Source: Alteribacter natronophilus (GTDB lineage Bacteria > Bacillota > Bacilli > Bacillales > Salisediminibacteriaceae). From it: a stretch of DNA of 64,000 bases. Location of the stretch: contig NZ_VCRO01000003.1 in the NCBI RefSeq assembly GCF_006007885.1, positions 248,001 through 312,000 on the forward strand. The letters run 5' to 3'. The notes below the pieces were generated by a model. That model was not told the origin of the DNA. It saw only the letters and a program-made list of their open reading frames with translations, and did no database searches. Within the stretch, counting starts at the first letter, position 1, and every line of letters starts with the position of its first letter. Below, piece by piece: positions 35,097 to 43,748 of this stretch. A program made the translations under genes and the position numbers.

Positions 35097-36392
35097 TTAT
35101 GCTTTTGCTTTGCTTTCGTCTGCAAGGAAGTCGATCGCTTTACGGACTTTAAGGTCGCCCTTAAGTGTTTCCGTTCCACCCTGCATCTGAAGGATCTGGC
35201 GGATTTCATCTTTTGAACGCTTGTATGTTTCAGCCATTTTGTCGAGTTCCGCTTCCACGTCCTCTTCGGAGGCTTCAAGATTTTCAGCTTCGGCAATTGC
35301 TTCAAGCGTAAGGTTCATGCGAACACGCTTTTCCGCATCGTCCATGAACTGGGCTTTCATACCTTCTTCGTCAGTACCGGAGAACTGATAGTACATGTCA
35401 AGCGTCATGCCCTGGCTCTGAAGACGCTGTCCGAATTCCTGAAGCATACGGTCGGTTTCAGTTTCCACCATTGCTTTCGGGATGTCGATTTCAGCGTTTT
35501 CCGCAGCCTGTTCCACGAGGGAATCACGCTTCTTCATGTCCGCTTCCTGCTTACGGCTCTCCTGAAGGTTTTCTTTCAGTTTGTTCTTAAGCTCGTCGAG
35601 TGTTTCAACGTCTTCGTCAACGTCTTTAGCGAACTCGTCATCAAGTGCTGGAAGCTCTTTGCGCTTAATGTCATGCACTTTAACTTTGAAAAGTGCCGGC
35701 TTGCCCGCAAGCTCTTCGGAATGGTAGTCTTCAGGGAATTCCACGTTAACTTCCGCATCCGTGCCTGTTTTCGTACCCACGAGCTGCTCTTCGAAGCCCG
35801 GGATGAACTGGCCTGAACCGATCTCAAGAGAGTAGTTCTCAGCTTTTCCGCCTTCGAAAGCTTCTCCGTCAACAAAGCCTTCAAAGTCCATAACGACAGT
35901 ATCGCCTTCCTGAACTTCTCCATCTTCAACGGCAACAAGGTCAGCATTCTTTTCCTGAAGCTGCTTGATTTCGCCTTCAACGTCTTCGTCTGTTACTTCA
36001 GCGGATTCCTCTTCCACTTCAAGACCTTTGTACTCGCCGAGTTTTACTTCAGGCTTCACTGTAACAGTCGCCTTGAATACGAGGTTCTCGCCTTTTTCCA
36101 TTGTTTCAATGTCGATTTCAGGACGGTCAACCGGCTCGATTCCTGTTTCCTCAACAGCTTCACCGTAAGCCTGCGGAAGAAGGATATCAAGGGCATCCTG
36201 GTAAAGAGACTCTACACCGAAACGCTGTTCGAACATGGAACGTGGTACTTTCCCTTTACGGAATCCAGGTACGTTTACTTTCTGAACAACTTTTTTAAAT
36301 GCTTCATCCAGAGCAGTGTTTACGCGTTCTTTGTCAACTTCAACTGTAAGAACGCCGGAATTGCCTTCGAGTTTTTCAAAATTTGCGCTCAT
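35097..36392 (-). CDS. tig: Trigger factor, ribosome-associated chaperone
   Basis: 431 residues. Peptidyl-prolyl isomerase that binds nascent chains at the ribosome exit. N-terminal ribosome-binding domain with the signature [19 protein letters not shown] (residues ~40-58), central FKBP domain ([31 protein letters not shown]) and helical C-terminal arms. Very acidic overall. The ATG follows GGAGGG. Confidence 0.97.
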   Translation of the reverse strand: MSANFEKLEGNSGVLTVEVDKERVNTALDEAFKKVVQKVNVPGFRKGKVPRSMFEQRFGVESLYQDALDILLPQAYGEAVEETGIEPVDRPEIDIETMEKGENLVFKATVTVKPEVKLGEYKGLEVEEESAEVTDEDVEGEIKQLQEKNADLVAVEDGEVQEGDTVVMDFEGFVDGEAFEGGKAENYSLEIGSGQFIPGFEEQLVGTKTGTDAEVNVEFPEDYHSEELAGKPALFKVKVHDIKRKELPALDDEFAKDVDEDVETLDELKNKLKENLQESRKQEADMKKRDSLVEQAAENAEIDIPKAMVETETDRMLQEFGQRLQSQGMTLDMYYQFSGTDEEGMKAQFMDDAEKRVRMNLTLEAIAEAENLEASEEDVEAELDKMAETYKRSKDEIRQILQMQGGTETLKGDLKVRKAIDFLADESKAKA

Positions 36393-36445
36393 AATCTATT
36401 CCCTCCAACATAAAAATACGTCTGTTATCCTATTCAAACCACTTC

Positions 36446-36473
36446 ATTATAACACAGGTGCACTTCTTTTCAA
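36446..36473 (-). promoter_or_regulatory. σA promoter of tig
   Basis: TTGAAA, 16-nt spacer, TATAAT on the minus strand, about 50 nt before the start. The -35 lies inside a perfect 20-bp palindrome (36467-36486). Confidence 0.7.
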
Positions 36474-36486
36474 TAATTATTGAAAA
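36467..36486. promoter_or_regulatory. Perfect 20-bp AT-rich palindrome over the tig -35
   Basis: TTTTCAATAATTATTGAAAA equals its own reverse complement. It covers the -35 of the tig promoter and is a candidate operator. With one G-C-type pair per arm it would be a poor terminator for ysoA. Confidence 0.45.
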
Positions 36487-36525
36487 TCGCTATGTATCCA
36501 ACTTTTGTGAGACAGCTGTTCTTAT

Positions 36526-37569
36526 TTATGAATGAAAGAGGTGGGTTTCAATCCTGCGGATGTGCGCTGCAGCAGCCTTAACCTCTTCCGGCGCAGCACT
36601 ATACATGGAAGCCGTTTCCTCCGCCTTCATCATTTCACCGTCGCTTTCGGAAAGAAGCTCGGTCCCCAGGTAATGAAGTGCTGCCGCCCATACCCGGGCA
36701 TCCAGAGGGACCGGTGACTTTGGATAGACAGCAAAAAGATAATGCCACCAGACCTGCATCACCATCTCCACAAGACCGGGACTTTCCTGCCCAAGTCTCT
36801 CCTCCACAATCCGGACGACTTCATTGCCGAACCGCTCGTGAAAGACATCTTCAAGTTCACTGATCTGAATATGATATGTATCGCCGAACTTATGTACTTC
36901 AAAAGATCCCTGTATGTTCATGTCCTTCATCATCTGAAGGACGTAGCTTTTCAAAACTGGATCGTTGCTTTCTTCCTTAAGAAACGAACGGTATGCTTCC
37001 ACTACTTTCGAGGTATTTACCTGACTAAGCTTCTTTAATGCCCCCAGCTGCTGGTTCGGGTCGCCTCTTTCAAGAGTCTCGATCCATTCTTCCGGGGTAC
37101 TGAACTGATCAGCGGGTTCCTCTTCAGCAGGCGCCTGGCTGTCTGCGTCCGATGTCATCTGCCGGGAAAATTCAAGCAGCTGGTAGAACGATTCCGCCAT
37201 ATCCGGCGGGAGCTTCTCCTCGGCAATGACTGTCTCGAGAATTGTCACCACTTCACCGTAATCCCCAAGCTGAACAAGAAGGGATACATAGACCTGGAGT
37301 ACTTCATAGTACTGGCCGATACCTTCCTTAAGCATGGATTCACAGTGTTTTTTTGCATCATCCAGCCTGTTGAGCTCTATATTTGTAATCACCAGTCCAT
37401 AGCGCGCCTGCGGATGCGCTGGTTCCAGTTCTGTCGACTGCTGAAAGTACCGTAGTGCATCGACATGCTTCTTTTCCTTCAGCGCTGACATCCCTTTCTC
37501 AACCAGGCGGGCAACAAGACCGGGGAACATAATGACATTGTCACCCTGTCCCTGTTTCTGTTTTCCCAT
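36526..37569 (-). CDS. ysoA: TPR-repeat protein YsoA
   Basis: 347 residues from the ATG at 37569, with AAAGGTGG upstream. Residues ~25-140 contain tetratricopeptide helices (ALRYFQQSTELEPAHPQARYGLV, LQVYVSLLVQLGDYGEVVTILETVI). The C-terminal part is helical with no catalytic motif. A scaffold or partner-binding role is likely. The position directly upstream of tig matches B. subtilis ysoA; function is unknown there as well. Confidence 0.85.
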   Translation of the reverse strand: MGKQKQGQGDNVIMFPGLVARLVEKGMSALKEKKHVDALRYFQQSTELEPAHPQARYGLVITNIELNRLDDAKKHCESMLKEGIGQYYEVLQVYVSLLVQLGDYGEVVTILETVIAEEKLPPDMAESFYQLLEFSRQMTSDADSQAPAEEEPADQFSTPEEWIETLERGDPNQQLGALKKLSQVNTSKVVEAYRSFLKEESNDPVLKSYVLQMMKDMNIQGSFEVHKFGDTYHIQISELEDVFHERFGNEVVRIVEERLGQESPGLVEMVMQVWWHYLFAVYPKSPVPLDARVWAAALHYLGTELLSESDGEMMKAEETASMYSAAPEEVKAAAAHIRRIETHLFHS

Positions 37570-37594
37570 AATTCGTTCCACCTTTGTCAAGAGC

Positions 37595-37609
37595 AAAGTT
37601 ATTAACTTT
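37595..37609. promoter_or_regulatory. 15-bp inverted repeat upstream of ysoA
   Basis: AAAGTTATTAACTTT is a perfect inverted repeat about 30 nt before the ysoA start, close downstream of a possible TTGTTT/TAAACT promoter (17-nt spacing). Candidate operator only. Confidence 0.3.
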
Positions 37610-37723
37610 CAGTTTATCAATATAAATTATGAAAAACAAATAATTTAAGAAAATGAGGTTTCCCCTGGCGCTTCAGCGTAAATAATGAATAGTAGGAATA
37701 TCCTACACGAAAGGGTGAGGGCG

Positions 37724-38140
37724 TTGGCGGAAATACTGACCATCCTGGCGGCGGCAGTGATCACTTTGTACCTTGCCACGAGAAAAGGCAGCACTCCTGC
37801 TCCGAAATTTACTATTGTAAAAAACGAACGTGACAGACTGGATTCCGAAGATGACCGTGCTCTGTATGACAGCCTTACGCGAAACGGCTATTACGTAAGC
37901 TGCAGAGTCCACTCGGGTTCGGCTGTCATCCCACTTGCACTTGAACCCTACAGGATTGCTGTCCTTCCATCATCAGCAGGCTCGTACAGGCGTGTTTTCA
38001 TGAAGTACTATTTAAGGAAAAGCGGCTGGAAAGTCGTATGTCCTGCGGACCCTGAAAGCTGTCTGAAAAAAATCCATAAACTGATTGCAGGGCAAGAAGA
38101 ACATATACCTGCCTCAGCGGGCGAACAGAAACCGTCCTAA
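37724..38140 (+). CDS. Small membrane-anchored protein, unknown
   Basis: 138 residues from a TTG at 37724 with AAAGGGTGA five nucleotides upstream; an in-frame ATG at 37685 would add 13 residues but has no ribosome site. One N-terminal hydrophobic helix (ILTILAAAVITLYLA) anchors a basic soluble domain with two cysteines (YYVSCRVHS and VVCPADPESCLKK). I do not recognise a family. It is a lone plus-strand gene with a strong terminator. Confidence 0.55.
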   Translation: MAEILTILAAAVITLYLATRKGSTPAPKFTIVKNERDRLDSEDDRALYDSLTRNGYYVSCRVHSGSAVIPLALEPYRIAVLPSSAGSYRRVFMKYYLRKSGWKVVCPADPESCLKKIHKLIAGQEEHIPASAGEQKPS

Positions 38141-38143
38141 ATC

Positions 38144-38183
38144 AAAACCCCCGGAATCCTGTGTTAAAGATTCCGGGGGTTTT
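38144..38183 (+). terminator. Terminator after the small membrane-anchored protein gene
   Basis: A perfect 15-bp stem AAAACCCCCGGAATC/GATTCCGGGGGTTTT with A/T-runs on both sides, so it may also stop minus-strand tRNA transcripts. Confidence 0.85.
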
Positions 38184-38212
38184 GTATGTAAATGATTTTG
38201 TGTGCAAAATGG

Positions 38213-38286
<74 letters not shown>

Positions 38287-38291
38287 TCTGG

Positions 38292-38362
38292 AGCGGGTGA
38301 TGAGAATCGAACTCACGACATCAGCTTGGAAGGCTGAGGTTTTACCACTAAACTACACCCGC
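38292..38362 (-). tRNA. tRNA-Gly (anticodon UCC)
   Basis: 71 nt on the minus strand, 5 nt upstream of the tRNA-Arg and probably cotranscribed. Acceptor GCGGGTG pairs with CACCCGC. The anticodon loop CTTCCAA gives UCC, reading GGA/GGG. T-arm GTTCGATTC. No encoded CCA. Confidence 0.97.
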
Positions 38363-38440
38363 ATCAGCTATGTTAATTTGTTTGTGCGACAAATATTAAT
38401 ATAGCTGATTCCCTGTTAAAAGTCAACAATAATTTTCATA

Positions 38441-38956
38441 TCATCTGCGGGGAAACGTTCTGCTCAGCTGGGGTACCGTTTCTCCCTCGAAGGAGAAAAA
38501 CTCCACTTTCACTTCAGCTTCGGACACTTCAGCCAGAGCGTATGTGCCAAAGTCCACCGGTCCTCTCGGAAGACGGATGCTTCCCGGATTAATAAAGACC
38601 AATCCTTCTTCCTCAAATGTTTCCGGAACGTGGGAGTGACCATAGCAGACAATGTCCGCTTCATTTTCCTGACCTTTGTATTTAAGTTGCAGTGAGGACA
38701 TTTTGACGTTTAGAAGATGACCATGGCCGGTAAAAAACCGGACACCTCCGGCTTCATCCACCCGCTCTTCCGGAAAGTCACCGCCAAAATCACAGTTTCC
38801 CTTAACAGTCCGCACCCCTTCGAGTTCAGGTGCGGCTCCATCAAGTTCGGAATCACCGCAGTGGACAACGAGGTCCACCTCTTCCCTGTGCCGGTCGATC
38901 ACGGTCCTCAGTTCGTCACGCCAGCCGTGACTGTCACTGATAATCATCGCCTTCAT
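38441..38956 (-). CDS. ysnB: YfcE/MJ0936-type metallophosphoesterase YsnB
   Basis: 171 residues. Calcineurin-like metal-binding motifs: IISDSHG at the start, VVHCGDSE, GNCD, TGHGHLL and CYGHSHVPE. Family members hydrolyse phosphodiesters in vitro; the natural substrate is unknown. AAAGGAGG precedes the ATG, which overlaps the rdgB stop (TGATG), so it is translated together with rdgB and rph. Confidence 0.93.
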   Translation of the reverse strand: MKAMIISDSHGWRDELRTVIDRHREEVDLVVHCGDSELDGAAPELEGVRTVKGNCDFGGDFPEERVDEAGGVRFFTGHGHLLNVKMSSLQLKYKGQENEADIVCYGHSHVPETFEEEGLVFINPGSIRLPRGPVDFGTYALAEVSEAEVKVEFFSFEGETVPQLSRTFPRR

Positions 38957-39573
38957 CAGAGTGCGCCTCCTTTATCAACCGTCTCTTCCCATTTCTGTTC
39001 GAGAAGCTGTAAGGCTCTTGCCCGGTGGCTGAGAGTGTTTTTCTCCTCTCTTGTCAGTTCCGCCATCATCCTGCCTTTGGAAGGAACGTAGAAAAGGGGA
39101 TCATAACCGAAACCATGCTCGCCTTTTTGATCCTCGGCAATCAGGCCTTCACACGTTCCTCTCAGTACAAACGACTTGTTACCCGGCATGTATACGGCCA
39201 GGGCACAGACAAAGCGGGCTGTACGTTTTTCTTGCGGAACACCTTTCAGCTCCCTGAGAAGCTTGGCATTATTGGCATCGTCATTCTTTTCGTTCCCTGC
39301 ATACCGGGCAGAGTAAACCCCCGGTGCCCCGTTCAGAGCATCAACTTCCAGGCCGGAATCATCTGCAATTACGGGTATTCCTGCTGCTTTTCCGATTGCT
39401 TCGGCCTTTTTAACGGCGTTGTCCTCAAAGGTTTCCCCGTCTTCAACCACATCCTGCGGTTCCTCCAGATCAAGCAGTGAGGAGACACGAATTCCCCTGC
39501 CTGCAAAAAATGCTTCGAATTCCCTTACTTTTCCCGGATTTTTTGTGGCAATGAGCACTTCGGAAATTGTCAT
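38956..39573 (-). CDS. rdgB: XTP/dITP pyrophosphatase (RdgB/HAM1 family, YsnA)
   Basis: 205 residues. Removes non-canonical purine nucleoside triphosphates (XTP, ITP, dITP) by releasing pyrophosphate. Motifs VLIATKNPGKVREFEAFF, DDSGLEVDALNGAPGVYSARYAG, EGLIAEDQKGEHGFGYDPLFYVP and the C-terminal SHRARAL. Its ATG overlaps the rph stop by one base. Confidence 0.96.
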   Translation of the reverse strand: MTISEVLIATKNPGKVREFEAFFAGRGIRVSSLLDLEEPQDVVEDGETFEDNAVKKAEAIGKAAGIPVIADDSGLEVDALNGAPGVYSARYAGNEKNDDANNAKLLRELKGVPQEKRTARFVCALAVYMPGNKSFVLRGTCEGLIAEDQKGEHGFGYDPLFYVPSKGRMMAELTREEKNTLSHRARALQLLEQKWEETVDKGGAL

Positions 39574-40328
39574 TACTCGGACTCTCCCTGTTTATCAAAG
39601 TGACCGGCAGCTTCCCCAATCACTTCTTTCTGTATATTAAAAAGCTCGGTAATCCCTTTTTCCCCGAGATCGAGAAGACTGTTCAGCTGACTGCGGGAAA
39701 AAGTGGCCTCCTCACCGGTTCCCTGGATTTCAACAAACTCGCCGGATCCGGTCATAATGAGGTTCATATCCACCTCAGCACTTGAGTCCTCGGCGTAGTT
39801 CAGATCAAGAATGGCCCCGTGTTCTTCATCTACACCTACAGAAACGGCTGCCAGGTAATCTGTGACAGGGAATTTCTTAAATGTTTTGGCCTCAATCCCC
39901 TTTTGAAAAGCGAGGCACATAGCGGCAAAAGCCCCTGTAACGGCTGCTGTTCGTGTACCTCCGTCTGCCTGGATGACGTCGCAGTCCACCCATACTGTCC
40001 GTTCCCCAATTGACTCGAGATCCACCACGGAGCGGAGAGCCCTTCCAATCAGGCGCTGGATTTCCATCGTCCTGCCCGACAATTTTCCTTTTGATGATTC
40101 ACGAATGTTCCGCGACTCGGTTGCCCGCGGAAGCATAGCGTACTCTGCCGTAACCCATCCCTTTCCCTGACCGCGCATAAACGGAGGTACCCGGTCCTCA
40201 ATACTTGCCGAGCAGATGACTTTCGTGTCACCAAAACTGATCAGCACGGACCCTTCCGGATGTTTAATATAATCAGCCTCAATTGTTACCGGTCTTAATT
40301 CATCTGCAGTTCTTCCGTCCACTCGCAT
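39573..40328 (-). CDS. rph: RNase PH
   Basis: 251 residues from the ATG at 40328, which follows CAGGAGTG; the longer frame lacks a ribosome site. Phosphorolytic 3'-5' exonuclease that trims tRNA 3' ends. Pattern [76 protein letters not shown] and the C-terminal [13 protein letters not shown]. First gene of rph-rdgB-ysnB. Confidence 0.97.
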   Translation of the reverse strand: MRVDGRTADELRPVTIEADYIKHPEGSVLISFGDTKVICSASIEDRVPPFMRGQGKGWVTAEYAMLPRATESRNIRESSKGKLSGRTMEIQRLIGRALRSVVDLESIGERTVWVDCDVIQADGGTRTAAVTGAFAAMCLAFQKGIEAKTFKKFPVTDYLAAVSVGVDEEHGAILDLNYAEDSSAEVDMNLIMTGSGEFVEIQGTGEEATFSRSQLNSLLDLGEKGITELFNIQKEVIGEAAGHFDKQGESE

Positions 40329-40364
40329 GTTTATCACTCCTGTATGGTATTTCATTATGTACAA

Positions 40365-40394
40365 AGGAAAAGAGGCAGCTGTGACAGCCGCCTC
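40365..40394 (-). terminator. gerM terminator
   Basis: GAGGCGGCTGT pairs with ACAGCTGCCTC (one G-U), followed by TTTTCCTTT on the minus strand. It lies between gerM and rph. Confidence 0.7.
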
Positions 40395-40434
40395 CTACAT
40401 CATAATCGTTTACCAATTGGAATTCAAACCGGTA

Positions 40435-41670
40435 TTAATATTTTCCTGTATTCACACTTCCCGGGCGTGTAACCGGCTCAGTGAGAGTTGCTCCGGAGCT
40501 CACCATGAGCTGGTCTTCATCGTTTACAGTGATGGATACCTGCTCCACATCTTCCTGTTCCGTGAGGGAGAGAACGATCATATTAACAACATGCTCTGAC
40601 AGTGCTGTACCTTCCATCTGGGAGAGAAGCCCTTCATTGAAATTCAGCTCCACCGTCCCATTGCGGAAGCGCGGCTCGTCAAGAAGCGCGGTTTCCGTAC
40701 GGAAGTCCGTCAGCAGGGATGTTGCAAAACCGGGCCCTTTAAGGAGTTCATCCACTACAGCTGTATGGACGTCTGCGTTCGCAGGTACACGGCGTGTAAC
40801 CGGGACATAGTACGTTTCATCATCCGGCTGACTGAGGAAGTAAACCGTTACCGGTTTTGTATTGGAAATATCACTGATGGCGGTCGGCTCAAGATTGATT
40901 CCGTGACTTCTGCTGTACCCTTCCGAAACCGGTGTTCCGTTCTGCGGCATCACTTTCAGTTCCTCACCATTGACGCGAAGGTGTACGCGTTCCACTCCAT
41001 CGAACTGTGTTGCTGTCCATGTAACTGACTGAAGCACGCGCAGCTCATCTTCAGCTCTGTATTCCGTGAATTCCTGGGAAAAATCAACAACAGCCTCTCC
41101 GTCTTCTGTTACTTCGGCATTAATTACCTGTGTATCCGGAGGAAGTACAGCCTGAAAACCGTTTGGCAGCAGATCTGTTACCGGTCCGCCTTTAATGAGA
41201 TAGGAGATCGACTGGGCAAGCTCATCGTCAGTGCTTGGAAGCGCGAAGGTCTGAGGGGTAACCATTCCGTTACGGTCCATCAGGTAAAGTTCCCGCATGG
41301 CCGTTTCCTCCATCATGGCGCCGCCTTTTTCTTCCATGTCCATGTCTTCGTCCATTTCCTCATCCATGTTCCCGTCCATATTTTCATCCATTTCATCGTC
41401 GTGGGTCATTCCACCCTTTTCATCCATGTGCATGTCGTCTTCTTCCATGTTCATGTCTTCATCAGTACCGTCATCCATTACTCCGTCCATATCCTCTTCC
41501 GCGGTTCCGGCCGGCGAATCTTCGAGTCCCAGCTCATCCTGCTCGTCAACAAATTGCGGCGGGTCTATTTCTTCGAGTGTTTCCTGCGCTTCTTCTTCAG
41601 CTCCGCATGCCGCAAGTACAACGGTTGCCGAAAGCAGTATCCACCAGGGTTTTTTTATACGACGAAACAT
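40435..41670 (-). CDS. gerM: Sporulation/germination lipoprotein GerM
   Basis: 411 residues from an ATG with GAGGAGGGG upstream. A lipoprotein signal ends in LAAC (Cys22). Two GerMN domains follow (about residues 150-265 and 290-395), each with a LYLMDRNG- or VYFLSQPD-type first strand, a LIKGGP or LLKGPG helix and VDFSQEF or LNFNEGL. Residues ~59-122 are an unusual stretch made almost only of Met, Asp and Glu. In B. subtilis GerM is needed for spore formation and joins the SpoIIIA-Q channel region. A weak σE-like promoter (GTCTAAAT and TATACATG, 14-nt spacing) lies about 50 nt upstream. Confidence 0.92.
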   Translation of the reverse strand: MFRRIKKPWWILLSATVVLAACGAEEEAQETLEEIDPPQFVDEQDELGLEDSPAGTAEEDMDGVMDDGTDEDMNMEEDDMHMDEKGGMTHDDEMDENMDGNMDEEMDEDMDMEEKGGAMMEETAMRELYLMDRNGMVTPQTFALPSTDDELAQSISYLIKGGPVTDLLPNGFQAVLPPDTQVINAEVTEDGEAVVDFSQEFTEYRAEDELRVLQSVTWTATQFDGVERVHLRVNGEELKVMPQNGTPVSEGYSRSHGINLEPTAISDISNTKPVTVYFLSQPDDETYYVPVTRRVPANADVHTAVVDELLKGPGFATSLLTDFRTETALLDEPRFRNGTVELNFNEGLLSQMEGTALSEHVVNMIVLSLTEQEDVEQVSITVNDEDQLMVSSGATLTEPVTRPGSVNTGKY

Positions 41671-41826
41671 ACTTTCCCCTCCTCAGGCAGTTTGTACTAA
41701 CATGTATACGAGCTATGAATTCATTTAGACCAAGTTTGTTTCGGGAGGGGCAGAGGGTAAAGAAGGATGCCGGGACATAAGGAAAGTGTTTAGATTAGAA
41801 TCCGAACAGTAAGCTGATAAGCGGAT

Positions 41827-41929
41827 GAAATATTCGCCGACTCCTGCGGGAGGAAAAGCGCAGATGAGACCCCGCAGGGCGAAGCACGCGGAGGCTCAGC
41901 CGCTTCCCACGGAAAGCGGCGAATATTTC
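41827..41929. repeat. Dispersed repeat copy with 13-bp inverted ends
   Basis: GAAATATTCGCCG and CGGCGAATATTTC form perfect ends of a 103-bp fold-back sequence containing GACTCCTGCGGG, GAGACCCCGCAGGG and CACGGAAAGCGG. An outer pair AATCCGAACA/TGTTCGGATT (41799-41808 and 41960-41969) could mark the full element. The other bases of 41671-42044 show no gene. Confidence 0.65.
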
Positions 41930-42044
41930 AGGAGCGATTTACCTGCACCGCCTATTGGTTGTTCGGATTTTCGTCTGTAAAAATACTTCTGTCCCAGCCC
42001 CATTAAATGTGGAGACAGGGCAATCTTCTTTCTTAGTTCCCGGA

Positions 42045-42082
42045 CAGAAAAACACACAGCACCATTCAGGTACTGTGTGTTT
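42045..42082 (-). terminator. racE terminator
   Basis: AAACACACAG pairs with CTGTGTGTTT and is followed by T residues on the minus strand, just after racE. Confidence 0.75.
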
Positions 42083-42095
42083 CAATCAGCTGATT

Positions 42096-42917
42096 TTAAT
42101 TCTCCTGTCCACTTCGGACGAGACCGATTTCCTCAACGGCTGTCCCAGGAACAGGAATGGTCAGCCAGTCGTCTGCAATACGGGCAAACGACTCGCCGCT
42201 GCCGGTTGTGAGAAAACGATGGGCCGGTTTCCTGGATCCCGTAAAAAGAAGTCCATTGTGAAACATCAGACCGCTGACTTCACGGGCAGTTTCATCTCCG
42301 GAACAGATAACCTGAATACGGTCGCCTGCATATTCCTGGATTACATCCTCAAGAAGAGGATAGTGGGTGCATCCGAGTATGAGACTGTCAATGCCGGTTT
42401 CCACAATCGGCTCAAGCGTCTCTGCAACGACCCTGGCCGCCTCGGGGCCTGAAAATATGCCTCTTTCAACCATGGGAACAAAACGGGGACACGGCAGACT
42501 TTCCACCTTGACTTCGTCGTTAATACTGCGGAGAGCCTTTTCGTATGCACCGCTCAGGATCGTCCCAACGGTGCCGATAACACCGACATGATCATTTTCA
42601 GTCGCCTTGAGGGCCGCTGTTGCTCCCGGGTTAATGACCCCGACGACAGGAATATCAAGCTTTTTTTTCGCTTCTTCAAGCACCACTGCAGTAGCGGTGT
42701 TGCACGCAATCACGAGCATTTTAATATCTTCGCGCTGCAGGTAATCGATCATCTGCCACGTGTATTCCCTTACTTCATCAACCGGGCGTGGACCGTACGG
42801 GCAGCGGGCTGTATCACCTATATATATAATTTCCTCTTTCGGAAGCTGACGGATCAGTTCGGAAACCACGGTCAGTCCGCCAACTCCGGAATCAATAACA
42901 CCGATCGGTTTGTTCAA
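42096..42917 (-). CDS. racE: Glutamate racemase
   Basis: 273 residues from a TTG start with AAAGGA upstream. Interconverts L- and D-glutamate for peptidoglycan (and any poly-γ-glutamate). The two catalytic cysteines are C72 in [13 protein letters not shown] and the one in [14 protein letters not shown] near residue 184. The start [14 protein letters not shown] and [13 protein letters not shown] are typical. It follows ysmB closely, as in B. subtilis. Confidence 0.96.
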   Translation of the reverse strand: MNKPIGVIDSGVGGLTVVSELIRQLPKEEIIYIGDTARCPYGPRPVDEVREYTWQMIDYLQREDIKMLVIACNTATAVVLEEAKKKLDIPVVGVINPGATAALKATENDHVGVIGTVGTILSGAYEKALRSINDEVKVESLPCPRFVPMVERGIFSGPEAARVVAETLEPIVETGIDSLILGCTHYPLLEDVIQEYAGDRIQVICSGDETAREVSGLMFHNGLLFTGSRKPAHRFLTTGSGESFARIADDWLTIPVPGTAVEEIGLVRSGQEN

Positions 42918-42949
42918 TGCTGGTTGTTCCTTTCTCTCCTATGACTGAA

Positions 42950-43417
42950 TTAAAATGACTTCCAGGTCTTCGCATCCTTTTTCATTTCATCAAAAAGGTA
43001 GGATAGACTCCGGTCAAGAAAATCTACATTTTCCGGGGAAAAGTCATCGAGAATCCCCTGAAGGTATGCCTGACGGCGTGTGATAACTTCTTTAATGATT
43101 TCCGCCCCTTTATCAAGGAGATGAATCCGGACAACACGACGGTCATTTGTATCTTTTACCCGTTCAACGAGTTCGTTTTTTTCCATACGGTCAATGAGAT
43201 CCGTTGTTGTGCTGCATGCGAGGTACATTTTAGACGACAGTTCTCCGATTGTCATATCACCATATTCATGGAGCCACTGAAGTGCAACAAACTGAGGTGG
43301 CGTAATCGGAAACTCGTTTAGAATTTCCCGCCCTTTCTGTTTTACGATATCTGCAATCATCCTGAGTGATTTTTCAATGTCGGCAACCTGCTGTTTTTTA
43401 ATCGTCTGTTCTGGCAT
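42950..43417 (-). CDS. ysmB: MarR-family regulator YsmB
   Basis: 155 residues from the ATG at 43417, preceded by CAGGAGGG; the longer open frame is rejected because it has no ribosome site and exceeds the family size. Winged-helix DNA-binding core: PPQFVALQWLHEYGDMTIGELSSKMYLACSTTTDLIDRMEKNELVER, then the wing VKDTNDRRVVRIHLLDKG. Located before racE as in B. subtilis. Target genes are unknown. Confidence 0.9.
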   Translation of the reverse strand: MPEQTIKKQQVADIEKSLRMIADIVKQKGREILNEFPITPPQFVALQWLHEYGDMTIGELSSKMYLACSTTTDLIDRMEKNELVERVKDTNDRRVVRIHLLDKGAEIIKEVITRRQAYLQGILDDFSPENVDFLDRSLSYLFDEMKKDAKTWKSF

Positions 43418-43692
43418 AAGCTTTACCCTCCTGATGACCCGGCGGTCATTCATTTCAGTATTTTCAGCTTCCGTTACTTTGCATGAAAACCGCCTGTTGA
43501 TGACTAAGGAGCTGAATATGTATCTACTTCCGGTATATCCGAATCGCAGCTTCCTTTCGGGAAGCAAAGGATCGTGATTACTCTTATTCTCCTTGTTTTC
43601 AGGTATCTTTTCAAGTGTTTCAGCAGAAATAGCTTATAAAGTTTTATGCCTCACCTATTTCCCGCTCCCTATTACAGACCTTCTCCCCCCGA
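43418..43692. other. Non-coding stretch upstream of ysmB
   Basis: No gene, repeat or firm promoter could be seen. It separates ysmB from the pts operon. Confidence 0.4.
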
Positions 43693-43734
43693 ACAAAAAA
43701 GCAAAACCCCCGCAGATCATATCTGCAGAGGTTT
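43693..43734 (-). terminator. Terminator of ptsGHI
   Basis: AAACCTCTGCAGA pairs with TCTGCGGGGGTTT (two G-U) and ends in TTGCTTTTTT on the minus strand. Confidence 0.8.
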
Positions 43735-43748
43735 GGTAATTACGGGTG

